7,675 nucleotides of DNA, taken from NCBI GenBank assembly GCA_031287285.1, contig JAITTC010000167.1, positions 1 through 7,675 of the forward strand. Reading direction: 5' to 3'. Source of the stretch: Christensenellaceae bacterium. Its GTDB lineage: Bacteria > Bacillota > Clostridia > Christensenellales > UBA1750. Below are positions 7,325 through 7,675 of this stretch, in pieces. The translations under genes and the position numbers were made by a program. Numbering within the stretch: the stretch's first letter is position 1; every line of letters begins with the position of its first letter. The notes beneath the pieces were generated by a model. It was not told where the DNA came from and made no database searches. It saw only the letters and a list, made by a program, of their open reading frames with translations.

Positions 7325-7407
7325 GACCCTGAGCCCAGCCGCCAAATAGGCGGACACGCACACATTTTCCCTCCCCTTCATAGGATACCGCGGTACCCGG
7401 AAGGAAG

Positions 7408-7414
7408 AAGGAGG
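7408..7414 (+). promoter_or_regulatory. Ribosome binding site of murA
   Basis: AAGGAGG lies 8 nt before GTG 7423. The neighbouring GTG at 7421 is followed at once by a TGA stop, and the ATG at 7416 opens a different frame without MurA similarity, so GTG 7423 is the start. Confidence 0.8.
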
Positions 7415-7422
7415 AATGGCGT

Positions 7423-7675
7423 GTGAAGGCCTTTCGAATTTTGGGCGGCAAGCCCTTGAATGGGGAAATCGATATCAGGGGGGCGAAAAATGCGGTCTTG
7501 CCTCTGCTTGCGGCCGTATTGCTCGTCAAAGGCGAGGTCTTGCTTCGCGACTGCCCAAGACTGAAGGACATCGATCATATGCTGGAGATCCTTTCGGCCA
7601 TCGGCTGCCAGGTGCGCTGGGAAGGGCGGGATATCGTTTTAAATGCCGAAAACGCGGCGGAGCACCGCATGCCGG
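7423..7675 (+). CDS. murA: UDP-N-acetylglucosamine 1-carboxyvinyltransferase MurA, 3' end cut by window
   Basis: Cytoplasmic enzyme for the first committed step of peptidoglycan synthesis, transfer of enolpyruvate from PEP to UDP-GlcNAc. Only the first 84 codons are in the window. The start is GTG 7423 behind AAGGAGG. The N-terminus reads KAFRILGGKPLNGEIDIRG, followed by AKNAVLPLLAA, then LRDCPRLKDIDHMLEIL and IGCQVRWEG, a close match to the start of MurA. K22 and N23 fall exactly at the numbering of the substrate-binding Lys/Asn pair in E. coli MurA. The catalytic loop cysteine (Cys115 in E. coli) lies beyond the window, so fosfomycin sensitivity cannot be judged. It follows the SEDS gene after 98 nt, a place where murG is often found in related clusters. 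Confidence 0.95.
   Translation, partial: MKAFRILGGKPLNGEIDIRGAKNAVLPLLAAVLLVKGEVLLRDCPRLKDIDHMLEILSAIGCQVRWEGRDIVLNAENAAEHRMP

Noticed and set aside
6823..7332. Same-strand open frame of 169 codons in another frame of the SEDS gene
   Set aside because: It overlaps a clear membrane-protein reading frame and gives an Arg/Gly/His-rich sequence with no recognisable domain.
7339..7353. Hairpin after the SEDS stop as a Rho-independent terminator
   Set aside because: The stem has only 5 bp and is not followed by a T tract, so it is not a credible terminator.

Overview
This window is an uninterrupted piece of a division and cell wall (dcw) gene cluster, all on the + strand. It holds four complete genes and two cut by the window edges. 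In order: the C-terminal part of a class B penicillin-binding protein of the SpoVD/FtsI type, murE, mraY, murD, a SEDS-family gene (ftsW/spoVE type) and the start of murA. Spacers are 31, 59, 38, 79 and 98 nt. No convincing internal terminator is visible, so the genes are probably co-transcribed.

The window suggests a GC-rich member of the Firmicutes, most likely a clostridial lineage. The reasons are PASTA repeats on the dcw-encoded PBP, strong AGGAGG-type ribosome binding sites, GTG starts alongside ATG, and a gene order like the Bacillus/Clostridia spoVD-murE-mraY-murD-spoVE block. MurE carries DNPR, the signature of meso-diaminopimelate-adding enzymes, so the wall is expected to be of the meso-DAP type. 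The exact taxon cannot be fixed from this sequence, nor can it be said whether the organism sporulates.

The genes form a pathway. MurA starts UDP-MurNAc synthesis, MurD and MurE add D-Glu and meso-DAP to the peptide stem, MraY moves the muropeptide onto undecaprenyl phosphate (lipid I), and the SEDS protein with its class B PBP would polymerise and crosslink the product. murF and murG, often found in such clusters, are absent from the places where they would be expected (between murE and mraY, and between the SEDS gene and murA).

The most unusual gene is the SEDS gene (5879-7324). The residue that aligns, from memory, with the catalytic aspartate of FtsW/RodA/SpoVE is a valine. Two other family signatures also deviate (LPE to LPY, SYGG to TAGG). 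The protein has an Arg-rich hydrophilic N-terminal extension of about 90 residues before the first membrane segment, and the gene is preceded by a roughly 90% purine leader. The other genes look canonical. I see no mobile element, CRISPR array, tRNA or rRNA, and no novel multi-gene system.
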